A stretch of 64,000 bases of DNA, from positions 1,261,265 through 1,325,264 of the forward strand of contig CM048840.1 of NCBI GenBank assembly GCA_026545765.1, in the 5' to 3' direction. Under the pieces are notes generated by a model, which did not search any database, was not told where the DNA came from, and was given only the letters and a program-made list of their open reading frames with translations. This DNA is from Plantago major (lineage: Eukaryota > Streptophyta > Magnoliopsida > Lamiales > Plantaginaceae). The translations under genes were made by a program, and so were the position numbers. Positions 1-12,500 of this stretch are shown in pieces; the first letter of the stretch is position 1, and each line of letters begins with the position of its first letter.

Positions 1-2817
1 CTAGCACATGTTGGAGAGAAAGGTCTTATGGATTTATCTAAGAAGGGACTCTTAGGTGGAGACAAGATACATAGGATGGAACTTTGTGAGCTCTGTGTGT
101 TAGGGAAGTCCAAGAAGAACAGTTATGGTGTTGGGAAACACACCACACAGGACATAGTTGAGTATGTGCATGCAGATTTATGGGGACCGACGAGAACCAT
201 CACTAGGAATGGAGGTAGATATTTTATGTCCATCATTGATGATCTGTCAAGAAAATTGTGGGTGTTTGTATTGAAGTCCAAGGATGAGACTTTCATGAAA
301 TTCAAGGAATGGCTTGTGGAGATGGAGAATCAAACGAACAAGAAGCTCAAGGTGATCAGAACTGATAATGGGCTGGAATTCTTGTCTAATGAATTCAATA
401 CCTTCTGTGTTGGGAAGGGCATCTTGAGACACAAAACAGTTCCTGAAAATCCACAGCAGAATGGAGTAGTTGAAAGGATGAATAGAACAATCCTAGAAAG
501 AGTGAGGTGCATGCTTCTTGGATCAGGTTTGTCAAAAAGCTTTTGGGGAGAGGCTGTGACTACGACAGCACATCTTATTAACCTATGCCCATCATCAACT
601 ATTGGTTTCAAGACACCTGAAGAGGTTTGGAAAGGAACTCACTCAGACTACTCATATCTAAAAGTATTTGGATGATTAGCTTATGCTCATGTCAAGCAAG
701 ATAAGTTGGAGGCTAGAGCAGTAAAGTGCTTGTTTCTTGGTTATCCAAAGGGAGTTAAGGGATATAAACTCTGGTGCTTAGAACCAGGGGTAAATAGATG
801 CATCATCAGCAGGGATGTGACTTTCCATGAAGATATGATGCCATTATTGAGGAATACTGACAGTGTTGAGAGAACACTCAGTCAGGTGGAGCCTGTCGAA
901 GATGGTGTGCCAGGAACACTGAATATGGAGCAGACAGACACTGGTGTGGTAATAACACCAGTTTTCGCAGACCATGGTGTTCTGACAACACCACATGCTG
1001 AATCTCAGGAAAAATACTGACATACATGATCAGGTGGAGCCTGAATCGAATAATCAGGTGGAGAGGCATGTGATTAGAAGAAGGACATGGATAGAGCTCA
1101 ATAATCCAGATGATGTTGTGGATTATCAACTCATCAGAGATAGAGAACCAAGAGTTAGAACCTCTACTGAAGATCCAGATATGGTGTATTTTGCACTGAA
1201 TATTGCCGAGGATATTGATTGTTATGAGCCTGAGAATATCAAAGAGCTATAAGTTGCTCAGAGAAGAATAGTTGGTGCCTTGCTATACAACAAGAACTCT
1301 TGTCACTTGAAAAGAATCATACATGGGATATTGTAGCTATACCTAAAGGAAAGAAGCTTGTCAGCTGTAAGTGGATCTTTAAGAAGAAACTTGGAGCTGA
1401 TGGTGAGCAAAAGGTGAAATACAAAGCCAGACTAGTTGCTAGAGGTTTCACACAAAGAGAGGGTATTGACTACAATGAGATCTTTTCTCCAGTGGTGAAG
1501 CATAGCTCAATCAGGATCTTGATTGATATGGTAGCTCAATTTAAGCTACACTTACATCAGATGGATGTTACTACTGCATTCTTGCATGGGAAGCTGGATG
1601 AAGAGATTTACATGAGGATACCGGAGGGTATTGAGGTAGATGACAAGGAGCACAAGGATTGTTTATTGTTGAGATCACTGTATGGCCTTAAACAGAGTCC
1701 AAGGCAATGGTATAGGAGATTTGACAAGTTTATGTTGAGTCACAAGTTCAGGCGGTGTGACTACGATACCTGTGTTTACTTCTATGGTGAGAATGTCGAA
1801 GACATGATATATTTGCTTATTTATGTGGATGACATGCTTATAGCAAGCAAGCATATGAAAGGAATCACTCATGTAAAGAATCTCTTAAAGTCAGAATTCG
1901 AGATGAAAGACTTGGGAATAGCTAAGAGGATACTGGGCATTGATATTATTCATGGAGGTGATGGAAAGATCATTATGAACCAAAGTGCTTACTTGGAGAA
2001 GGTGTTAAGGAGATTTAACATGCACAAATCCAAGCATGTTGCAACACCTCTGGGGTCTCAGTTCAAGTTATCTAATAAGTCTTGTCCTAATACTGATGAA
2101 GAGAAGAAGTGTATGGAGAACACACCATATGCTAATGCTATAGGGTCGATTATGTATTCCATGGTATGTTGCAGGCCGGATTTGGCTCATGCAATGAGCT
2201 CAGTAAGCAGGTATATGGATAATCCTGGCAAGGATCATTGGGAGGCAGTTAAGTGGCTACTCAGGTATATTGGTGGTTCGATTAGACTGGGATTGGTGTT
2301 TGAGCAACACCAGACAAGGAATGATGCACTGATTGGGTATGTCGACTCGGATTATGCTGCAAACTTGGATACAAGGAAGTCCTTAACTGGATATGTATTC
2401 ACATTATTTGGTAAAGCAGTGAGTTGGAAGTCTACTCATCAACCTGTGGTTGCATTATCAACTACAGAGGCAGAATTTATGGCCATGACGGAAGCTGTGA
2501 AAGAAGCTATTTGGCTCAAGGGAATTCTGGGGCAGTTCGGTGTGTTGCAAACACCGGTGACTATATTTTGTGATAGTCAAAGTGCAATTCATTTGTCAAA
2601 ACATCAAGTTTACTACGACAGGTCCAAACAAATTGATATAAAGTTTCACTTTGTCAGAGATGAAGTTGAGAAGGGTACTATCAAGATTGAGAAGATCAGC
2701 ACAGATGTTAATCCGGCGGATGGGTTTACTAAGTCAATTTCTGTGATGAAGTTTGGATCGTGTCTACGTTCTATCAAGTTGATGGAAGGGGTGTATTCTA
2801 ACCTAAGGAATACTTGA
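1..2817 (+). pseudogene. Ty1/copia retrotransposon pol, 5'-truncated by window edge, decayed
   Basis: Pol polyprotein of a copia LTR retrotransposon, which would integrate (INT) and copy (RT-RNase H) the element. Domains in order: GAG-pre-integrase zinc residues (ELCVLGKSKK, about 78-115); integrase core with D in HADLWGP, D in RTDNGLEF and E in NGVVERMNRT; RT from KWIFKKK with the catalytic YVDD at about 1820-1835; RNase H with DSDYAANLDTRKS, STTEAEF and CDSQSAIHL. The order INT before RT is diagnostic of copia. It is broken. A TGA at 673-675 replaces the Cys of the usual VFGCLAYAH. The frame shifts near 1010 and shifts back between 1252 and 1273. The RT-RNase H stretch to 2817 is open for over 500 codons. 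The 5' LTR and gag lie outside the window, so age cannot be read from an LTR pair. Confidence 0.93.
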
Positions 2818-2849
2818 GGATTTTCAGATGTTGAAGCTAGGTGGAGAAT

Positions 2850-3288
2850 TGTGAGTTTAGCTTAAACATCTAATACTGAAGGTGTTAGGAGTTGGATGTT
2901 GAGGAATCCTTTTGAAATGTAATTAGGAATTCCATTGGCAACTGGAAACCAACTTGGAAAAGGAAACTACTAGTTATTTGATTCCTAGTTAGAAGTGAAT
3001 TGGTACTATTTACTTTGTATAAATAGATGGTTCCATAACTAGTTAGTTCTATAGAATGATATGAGAATATAGAGAGAACTCATATAGAGATTTCTGAGAG
3101 AAACACAGTGAGGAAGAGAGAACAAAGGAGCGTGTAGCTTGAAACTCGGGAGGTTTGGTCGATTCCTTGTAAACTACGTTTTGGTTCTTGGTTAATAGAA
3201 ATCTTGGTTATCTTGTGTTTATTTTCTTACGTTTGTTTGTTGGTTGGTTTGGAGTTTATTGGATTAAGTTGGGTTAATTTGATTAACA
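2850..3288 (+). repeat. 3' LTR of the copia element at the window start
   Basis: A purine tract (AGGTGGAGAA, 2839-2848) follows the pol stop, then the LTR opens with TGTGAG and closes with TTAACA, a standard TG...CA pair. It contains a TATA-like TATAAATAG near 3018 and transcript-like sequence with GA-rich runs. Length is about 439 bp. The end is inferred from the terminal CA because the partner LTR is outside the window. Confidence 0.6.
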
Positions 3289-4037
3289 ATTTTACCATTA
3301 AAAAGTTTTTGTGCACACTGCACAGGGATAAAATGTTCAATAAATAGTGTAGTAGTGCACACGTAATTATGTTGGCTTCTGGGTCGAGTGTTATTAGTTT
3401 GTAGGGGTGTTAGAGAAAATCTCCTCAACTTATTTATACAAGTAACAAACACTTATAAGTAAAGTCATAATTATATGGATACACGGTTAATCATCGAATA
3501 AAATATTGAAGGTATATTTTTAAGCTCGTGCTTGTCTTTAACTTCGAGAAGTTCAAGTAATTATTTAGTGGTTAGACAGATTAAGTTAATAATATAATTA
3601 CCAACTCAATATCCTCCTTAAGAACGGATAAGTCAAATCTTAATCTTAAAAATGTACTTTATTGACTTTAATTACGTTAACAATGTGTGATTGGTCGTTA
3701 ATCACCTGTTGACAAAATAACATACATACAGTTTTCATACAAATCTCATCATTTGGGACCTATTAATTATCCGTCACCATCTGTTCAAACATTGATACAT
3801 GTCCTGTTAAATTAGCCTCTTCACTCTTTAAAATTTGAGAAAACTTCAGATTAAGTTACATTTGTAATGTATTATTAATAAATTATCATTTTACATCATT
3901 TTTTGCAATTGATCTGATCATATTACCTTATTTTTATAATGTTTTGTACCTCACCTAATTAGGGGTCAGGTCGTTACGATTTCAATTTAATGATATTGGA
4001 GTTTGTTGATTCTCACCAATTGTAAATGCAACAATAT
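3289..4037. other. AT-rich intergenic spacer
   Basis: No ORF of note, RNA gene or recognisable transposon seen. The sequence is AT-rich and lies between the copia 3' LTR and a TRIM element. Confidence 0.6.
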
Positions 4038-4322
4038 TGATATAATTCCATCTCATCTAAAAATTCGAATTTGTAGAGAATTGTGAAATCTAATCATTTA
4101 TATTAATACTCCAATACCCCCGCACTCGTGGCCAGTTTCAACCTTCTTTGGGGAGGCCATTCGAGTTGAAATTTAATATGGGGCGGAGATTATTTCCGTG
4201 GAGATTCGAACTCAGGTTGGGCGTGAGCCAAAGGCTCTGATACCATGATAGAATTCCATCTCATCTAAAAACTCGAATTTATAGAGAGTTGTGGATTCTA
4301 ATCATATATATTAATATTCCAA
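4038..4322 (-). mobile_element. TRIM (terminal-repeat retrotransposon in miniature)
   Basis: Two near-identical terminal repeats of about 80 bp (4038-4116 and 4246-4322, both beginning TGATA.AATTCCATCTCATC on the plus strand) flank about 130 bp of non-coding DNA. Read on the minus strand, the right repeat ends in TATCA and is followed at once by TGGTATCAGAGCC (complement of 4233-4245), the usual initiator tRNA-Met primer-binding site. A G-rich polypurine tract (complement of CCCCCGCAC, about 4117-4125) precedes the other repeat. This is the minimal LTR-PBS-PPT-LTR layout without coding capacity. Relatives lie at 41.0-41.45 kb. No clean target-site duplication was resolved. Confidence 0.75.
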
Positions 4323-5209
4323 GATACCAGAAAGTTTTAAAATATGTGTCAAAGAAGATTGATCACCCATAAATACTTTGTCAAAGGAAAAGCAATAAAA
4401 GGAAAAATAAATATGATGAATGCCATAATAAAATACAAGTAGAATCAATGATTAGTGTAATTAGTTCCAAACAATTCTAATGGTACTTCCAACAACTCCT
4501 TTTGGTACAACCACATGAGTTAGTGCATTGCATATTTGTAGTATGCTATGTCCTTTTGACCACACCTATTCAACCCAAACACCATTTATCATTATGTAAT
4601 GCCAGCCCATACCTCATTTCTTTTTTCCCATTTTCAAATTTGATATTATATACTTTCTTCATTCCGGGTTCAACTTTTCACGAGTTCGAACACAAATTTT
4701 AATAGAAGTATAAATAAAGTATAAGAGAGATATAGTGATAAAGTAGGAAATAGAGTGAATAAAGTAGTGTAGGTTTTTTCTATTTAAGGGATGAAAAGTT
4801 AAAATTGAAACGTCCAAAATGAAACGCTAGAATTTGAAATCGAGATGGAGAGAGTATTAGAAAGAGAGAAAATAACAAACACGCGACTAATCACACAACA
4901 AAACTCTAGAATTATCCTTCGACATACACAAATGGTCTAAGCCCCTAAACGAAGTTTCTATAACAATTCCAATTTCGTACCAACCGGAGCCTATCGCAAA
5001 TTTTAGTCATGGGATAAGAAAACGCGAACTTCAAGCCAAGTAGAGGCCTATTCATATAGATTGGATCGCATCCTGATCAACAAAATCATGAGTAGTTAAC
5101 TTCGCAACAACCAGATTGAACCATTAAAAACGGACTTAATATTTTATTTTTCCTTTCTAATTAAAACAGACAGGAGAGGGAGGAGTAGAGAGAGCTTAGC
5201 ATCATAATA
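4323..5209. other. Intergenic DNA upstream of the MYB gene
   Basis: AT-rich non-coding DNA. The small ORF near 4.5-4.7 kb shows no family resemblance. The distal promoter of the DIVARICATA-like gene probably lies here, but no single element can be assigned. Confidence 0.5.
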
Positions 5210-6171
5210 AGAAGGAAACTTTTACACAAGCTAAGTTTGCAGTATCCACCAACACCCATTCCATCCAATCACATTACACCACCTTCCATTACCCAAAACA
5301 TTTCTCTCTTTCTCTCTCTTTCTCTGTTCCTTTTGGTGTTCATTATTGCAGATCTTTCATTCACTCACTCATGGTTCATCAGACTCTCTACCAATGATGT
5401 ATTCTTGTCCCAAGTGAAGTTTCAGATTCATTTTCTTCTACTTTTCCAACTGTTTAATCTTTTTTCCTCCTTTCACTTTCTCGCTGTTGGTTCATACACC
5501 AAGGAGGAGAGAAATAAAGCTGAGAAAAGCGAAGGACTTTTTCCCACTTTTTTCTTCTCCTCAGAATTCAGAGTTTTCTCACCTTCTTCTTATACCCTTT
5601 TCAGCCTGTCACTGTTCTCTCCACTTCCTAACTTGAATACATACACTCAGGTTCTCTCTGTTCCCAATTTCAGATTTCAAGAAAACTACTTCTTTACTTC
5701 ATTTTATTGTTTTCAGCTGAGTTTCATCCTTTTAGCTTGAGTTTCATTGCCTTGTAGAGTTCTAGTTTATGGGTTTCAGATCTTGATAATGGTTTTTCTA
5801 ACCCAAGTTCTTTTCAGTGAGATATTGTAAGAAAAAAGAGAAAAAAAAATCCATCTTGATTTTACAACCTATTGATTAATTACCACAAATGAAACTGTGG
5901 CTGATTTTGGTGGAATAGAAAGTAAGGTCTTTCTGAGATGCCTCAAAGCGATTGAGAGGAAATAAAAGGAAGTGTTATTCCGATTCCTTTCCAATGAATG
6001 CTTCTTGATTTAACAAAGCACTTGTTGTGTTGTTGCTGTACTGTTATTTCCATCCTAAACCTCAACCATTCAATTTCACACCTTTCTCTGTTTTTCCCTT
6101 CCCCTGTTTCACCCAATCTAATGCTGTAGACCAAAACATTTCATACTAATTGGAAAATTGTGAGGTTGGGT
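5210..6171 (+). promoter_or_regulatory. Probable promoter-proximal region and 5' leader of the DIVARICATA-like gene
   Basis: About 960 bp upstream of the start codon. It holds a pyrimidine-rich CT/TTTCTC stretch at 5301-5330, common in plant 5' leaders, followed by long T- and C-rich segments and possible leader introns. An ORF at 5237-5740 is low-complexity and matches nothing, so it is taken as untranslated leader. The transcription start cannot be fixed by eye. Confidence 0.45.
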
Positions 6172-7364
6172 ATGGAGATTTTAGCTCCAAGTTCATATTT
6201 TTCAAGCTCGAGTTGGTTTCTTGATGAAAGTATAAGTACCACTAGATGGACAGCAGCTGAAAACAAGGCCTTTGAGAATGCACTTGCTCTGTTTGATGAA
6301 AATACACCCAACCGATGGGAGCGAGTAGCCGAACTAGTACCAGGGAAATCGGTGGCTGATGTCATTAGACAGTATAAGGAGTTGGAGGATGATGTGAGTA
6401 GTATAGAAGCAGGGCTTATACCAGTACCCGGTTATTGCACTTCTGTGTCTTCTACGTCGCCTTTTACGTTGGATTGGGGTGGTGGACATGGATTTGAGGG
6501 ATATAAGCCGCCTTTTGGTAGTGGGAGGAAGCCACCACCCGGTAGGCCTAACGAACAAGAACGAAAGAAGGGCGTTCCTTGGACAGAAGAAGAGCACAAG
6601 TGAGAGTTTTTCTTCATTGTTCTTGATTTAGTAGTTTATTGGAATGATTGTTATGAGTTCTGACATGTCGTTTCACTTTGGTTTGTTTTGTGATTGAAAT
6701 GTGTATTGGAATGGGACTTAGTATTAGTTTGTAGGTAAGTTTTCATTGTGAAAATGTGTGTTGAAGTGGGACTTGAGATCCATAGGCATTTGTTTGTGTG
6801 ATTAAGTTTAGTATGTGTCTTTCTGAGTTGCGACTTGTTTTGACATTCTCTTTGATGATACACAGGCTGTTTCTGTTGGGGTTGAAGAAGTACGGAAAGG
6901 GCGATTGGCGTAACATTTCACGCAATTATGTGATCACTAGAACGCCGACTCAGGTTGCTAGTCATGCTCAGAAGTACTTCATACGCCAGCTCTCCGGAGG
7001 AAAAGATAAGCGGAGAGCAAGTATTCATGACATAACGACGGTGAACCTTAATGAAAACCAGACCCCTTCACCAGAAGACAATAAGGCCACCTCACCAGAT
7101 CAGCCTCTTGCTCAACAGACAAAATCTGCTGCCATTGACAAGCTTCCTTTCCAATGGAACCAAACTAGCAACGAAATGATCATGGGGTTTAGCCCGGCAG
7201 GCCATGGGACTGCTTTCGGCTCTAATGCATATGGCATGAATTCTTACGGTCTCAAAGCTCAAGGCCAACATTTGCAAAGGGGTTCAATGCATGATTCAGG
7301 GTTTGGAGGGCAGAATTTGGTGTTTCAGATGCAAGCAGCAGGGTTTCACTATCCTAATGCCTGA
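6172..7364 (+). CDS. DIV: DIVARICATA-like two-MYB-domain transcription factor
   Basis: Nuclear transcription factor of the R-R/DIV group, related to Antirrhinum DIVARICATA, which sets dorsoventral petal identity together with RAD and DRIF partners. Two exons: 6172-6599 and 6866-7364. The intron is GT at 6600 and AG at 6864-6865, and the reading frame is kept through EEHK/LFLLG. The product is 308 aa, close to the 307 aa of DIV. Residues 1-20 ([15 protein letters not shown]...) match DIV almost exactly. SANT-type domain 1 spans about 22-78 with W26. Domain 2 spans about 130-183 with W137, W157 and the signature SHAQKYF (175-181), followed by a [12 protein letters not shown] block. The start was set at the ATG at 6172; the frame upstream has only a GTG. 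The C-terminus is Q- and G-rich and ends FHYPNA. The gene looks intact, with no damage seen. A DIV paralog rather than the strict ortholog is possible. Confidence 0.95.
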
Positions 7365-9384
7365 CATGGATCATAAAAGGGTTATGCCTGTTAATTTAGC
7401 TTAAGCTTAGCTTGTTTTGTGCCTTTCTCTTTTGTGAATATATGTTTGTTTGGCATTTTGAGCTAGATTATGCAGTGTGTTTGCTGCTAACATTGCATAT
7501 GCAATTTGAGATGGAACATCTGGATGAGACACTCCTTGTATTTAACAGAACAATTATGAACGAGTTCTCTTATTCTTATCACGTAGTTCATCATTAGATG
7601 AAAAATGCAATTTCTATACGAAATCCAGGCAATGCACTTTGTTGTTGAGATGAATGTGATTTGATTCTCTTGGTATCAGGAATCCAGTTAATGTTGTGGA
7701 CCTGCAGACAAACTGCAAAATCTAGCAGAAAATTCCATACAACCCACATTGGCTAGACCAAATTAACTTCATGCAAAAGCATACCTGCAACTTGCATTAC
7801 AACTTCCAGTATCCACTCTCTTAGATCTTCTTCCACTTAAATGCACATGGAACTGGTACTTCACTGTCCTTTAAGTATCCAGCGAAATTCGACAGTTAAT
7901 GTGGCCTCAATACGTCTTATTCGAGCATTCAAACTTATACTAGTTTGCTGATCTTACGTCGAAATCACTTAAGATCAAGAGGTCACCGCGGGTGATAACA
8001 AGTTTTTTCTGGTCAAAATTAGGTAACATTACTCTAACTCCGAGTCTCTAACCCTAAGCATTTATGCAAGAAAACTGAAAGAGCATGTGATGCCTTTTCC
8101 AATAGGCCAAACTGGGTGACTTATAAAGCACACTGTGATATAACTTCCACCAAACAGTACTGAAATATATTTGCTGACTTGGTGACTGGTGAGTGACTGA
8201 ATGTGCTTTCCAATACTTCTCAAGTATCACTTCACTTATGTCCGTACGCATTATGGCCACTTTCTCAAGAGGATTCTTTCTAACAATTAGGAACCTATTA
8301 CACTCACCAGCATATTAAATGTATGCTTAAACATTCAGAAAAAGCAAGATCCAGTTAAGATTTCTCTCCCACTCTTTTCTGTCTACTCTCACTCAGCGTC
8401 TTGAACACATATGGTGGTACGGGTCTTTCTTATCATTTACGTATGAAATTTGGAAAAAATTCATTTTAAGACTTATCGCAAGAACCATCCAATTTAGTGA
8501 TTTTAACGCGGCAGTCCAATTCAATGCTTTTATCTTTACATATGAATCAATTTAGGTACCTTTAACGCCAAAGTGGACGGACCATGGAGCGGGTGTTACA
8601 CGCGCCGTTAGTCCCGAGATTTCCCGGTCATTCCGAGCGCGTGGAGACCACTCGCCTAATTTTTTTTTTTTATATAACTGATTAATAAAGTGAAAACTAA
8701 AATAAAGAAAAAAAAATGTTAAAACAAAGCCCTCCCTCACGTGAAACATGCCAAGAACCCTATTTAACAAGTTATAGTCTATAACTTACTTGTAAATATG
8801 GTCTATGGAACATTCAATTTTATTGAGGCAGTCAAGACTCAAGTTCAATAACACAATAATGTTTACTCATTGCAGTACATGACAAAGGAGTTTAAAGCAA
8901 TATGATTATATGAACACGGCTAACAAGCTTTTTTCCACAATGAAATGACAAAACTAACCGTTTTTTATTTTTTTAAAACTCTTTATTGAAAAAGTGGTAG
9001 GATTTCAGCAAGTTGTACCAGAAAAGCACCTTTGGTGACTTTATTCCAATTCGCATCTAGTCCAGAACCAGTACCAGCCACATGAATGAATAATACTATG
9101 ACCATTCACTTCATACTTTCGGTTAATCCGAATTTTAGATTTTCCGTATTCCATGAACTAATATTCTGATTCCCCTTCCTAAATCACTCAAAAGAATCAC
9201 ATAAGACAAGGTTTTGCAGGTTTAGCCTTACACTTTTGGGCTGAGCATCTTGTCAAAAGATCTGCTGGCTCCAACCAGACTACGGGAGAGACTAGGGCAC
9301 GCATCCAGCGAGTTCCTTGAACGGTGGCAGCACTGAATACATAACCAAACACAGTAAACATGTTAAACCACATAAAGTATGTCC
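7365..9384. other. Intergenic spacer between the MYB gene and the GH3 duplication
   Basis: Contains the 3' UTR of the MYB gene and AT-rich spacer. A GC-rich patch at about 8570-8660 stands out from its surroundings and may be an old transposon fragment, but no termini were found. Homology with the second GH3 copy begins at about 9385. Confidence 0.5.
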
Positions 9385-9575
9385 TTAGAAGCTACCGTTG
9401 CTGATAATTTTGCAGTTTGGCAGTACAAATAGCATGGACCACGTTGTAATAATAGCCATCTGATAACATTTGCTACAGCCCAAAAAGACATTATGCCTGA
9501 TTGAGACTGAATGAGTTTAAATTACAAACAACAATAGAATTACTGATTAAGATGTGAGTTCTTTGTTCTCAAATG

Positions 9576-12500
9576 TTAATATGTCAACCCGAAGTCATAT
9601 GGGAATAGAGGCTCTGAATTCCCTTTAGCATGAAATGGGAGCTGATCGACAGACTTGAACCATGTCACACTCAGCCGGCCATGGAATGGAAAGTCTGCAA
9701 AGATGACATCGGTGATCCCATTGCCTTCGGTGCCAGGCAACCAAGCTGCTATGAGGGCCTCGGTTTTCTCCAACAGTGCTGGCTCTAAGACCATAGGTCT
9801 TCCACTAACTAGTATTACCAGAGTGGGAACTTTCTCGGCAACTAGGGTTGCCAGTTCAGTCCCATTGAAAGGGATTTTTAGTTCAGGGTCGTCGCCACCT
9901 GTTTCGACGTATGGAGCTTCGCCAATAGCTACAATAGCATAGGAGAAATCTTGACCTGAAAATGTTTCTGGCGTAGGATTTGGTTCGTACACCACTTCTG
10001 TCTGGTCACCCACTGCTGCTTTTACCGCGTCCAAGATAGTTGTTCCTAGAGAAAACAGTTCATCAATTTATGACAACAATTAATTCTTCAAAATAAAACT
10101 TTTAACCTTGATATCAAACAGATTCTTATTGTGTAAAGCTGCAGCCATGAACTCAAGCTAGCTAGTGAAATGGTGGGCATTTGCAAAAATTGCCAGCAGT
10201 ATATTTAAAAGACAAGAACAATTAGAGCTCAATGAGAATGCTAGCTAAAAGTCCATGGTTTCACACATATAAAGTGCATAAAACGACATGATTGCCATCA
10301 TGGTGAAGAAAATGAAAAATAAAATTATAAAAAACAGAGGCATATAATAACAGAAACACCGTTAATTTGAAGGAGCTTACCCTCCGTGATTCTACCACCT
10401 TTTCCTTCCCACGTAATTGTCCACCCACCACATTGATATCCGAGATTATCAGCATGCGTACCGGCAACTAGAATTCGTTTGGCTTTTTTGTCTAGAGGCA
10501 GTATAGGTCTAGTTGCATCCTTTCCATTCTTTAACAGAACCAAGGACTTCCGTACAGCTTCACGGGCCAATTCTCTGTGTGCCTAAATAGGAAAAAAAAA
10601 AAAAAAAAAAGGAAAAAGGGAGCACAGTAAACTTTCAGCTCAGGTTCTGTATTACATAAGTACTACATCCAGGATCGTGAAAGCGGATAGAAAGACGACA
10701 ATTGCGAACTTTCGGTCGGAAAACTATGTTCCAATTTACCCTGAAACCATTCTCAAGTAAGTTGGACTCATTCTTGGATTCCACCTTACGAGGATAAGAG
10801 AAGGCTCATACAGCAAGCGAAAAACATACAATTCTTATGAATTCAAAATATTGAGCAAGCTATATTATGCTTGATTTGAAAAGTTTGTTACTCTGGTCTA
10901 GTAACTGTTTCAATTTGAGAAGTTTAGTGTGACCTGATTGCATGAAGAGTTTGAGTTTTCCAAATGTGCAACGAGTCTAATGTTCTACATCCATTAAGAG
11001 ATGCAGACCCACATAAACAAAGGTAAAAGAACCATTGCTTGCTTTACTGAAAACATTGTGCGACACTGTGACATAACAAAAAATAAAGTACCTTACAACC
11101 AACAACGTCTAGTAAAGATCTGTCAGCAAGGGGAGGCTCCTCAAAAAGCCCTGTGGCAAACTTGACTCTCAATATACGCTCAACAGCATCATCAATCCTG
11201 GACATTGGTATCTCTCCTGATTCGACCAGAGGTAGAAACTCGTCCAGAAATAATTCATATCTAAATGGAACCATTACCTGCAAATGTGAACATTATATTG
11301 ATTGTTTGAAGAAGGCCAAAACAAGAGCATATGCTGTGTCTGCCACATTGGTTTAGTATGATTTTACCATATCAATTCCAGCATTAACAGTGATCTTAAT
11401 GGCTTCGCGATAATTCGAGCCATAGGGAGAATAAAGCCGGTCTAGTGCCTCCCAGTCTGAAATTACAAAGCCCTGTCACAGACAATTTTTAGTGCAAGTA
11501 CAACTGTCAAACCATGCCACAAATTTGTTTCTCAAGGTGATCTGATCTCCACCCCACGAGCACAGAAAGGAAAAAAAAGAAACAAAACCCACAAGCAATT
11601 TCAATATATGAGCTTATGTCCATCCTGGCAAAGCCTAGCAGTTCAAAATACTACATTGTTTATCGCCAGTTATTCACTGAGATAATTCGAGTTTGGACTT
11701 TATCAATATAAGGCAAGACATAATTATATGTGAGGGTCAGATCATCTGTTGCCTCAATCTCACAGCTCCCAGTTCACACTCTGCAATACTGATGGAATTT
11801 ACCACTTTTTTCCCTTTCTTCTGTGATCAAAGCCTATCAAATAGTTTTAGCTAACATTCCTTTTATGATTTCAGTTTGATTTATATAGGACATACATATC
11901 AGATACAGAGATACTCTATTTCATCTGTACTGAATACCAACTATGCCCCATCCAAAGAAATTCTATGGTAATGTAGATGAAAAAAGTTCAACGATAGCAC
12001 AAGTGTTGACAAACAAAAAAGGACATGTTTATGACCATTTTTACTCCCCATATTATTCATATAATTTTTGAGATACAAGTATTGCACAAGTATAAAATTG
12101 GGTTTTCTAGTTGCCTTTTTCTCCCCGCATATTTATATGTACCAACAAAAAAAGCTTGAAGTTTAAGCACAAATATCTTAGATTGCTCATTTTGCATAAC
12201 AATACATCAAAATTCACAGCAACATACTACTGAACCTATGATTTTCCAACTTGAACTTCCAACTAATAATACCTTGAATCCCAGCTTATTCTTCAAAACT
12301 TCTGTTAAAAGATGGTCATGAGTGTGTAATCTTTTTCCATTCCAGCTAGAATAGGATGCCATCACAGTACAGACTCCTTGAGAAATACAATCAAGATATG
12401 CTGCCAAGTGAACTCTCTCCAGTTCATCATAAGGTATAACGGTATTCCCCTCGTTTGTACCGTTCTCTGTGCCCCCATCTCCAACGAAATGCTTGGCAGA

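Noticed and set aside
5237..5740. 167-codon ORF in front of the MYB gene
   Set aside because: Low-complexity, rich in F, S and L, in a CT-rich leader; no family resemblance. Taken as 5' leader.
8552..8770. GC-rich patch with a 72-codon ORF
   Set aside because: No termini, repeats or protein match could be found; may be an old transposon scrap but not supportable.
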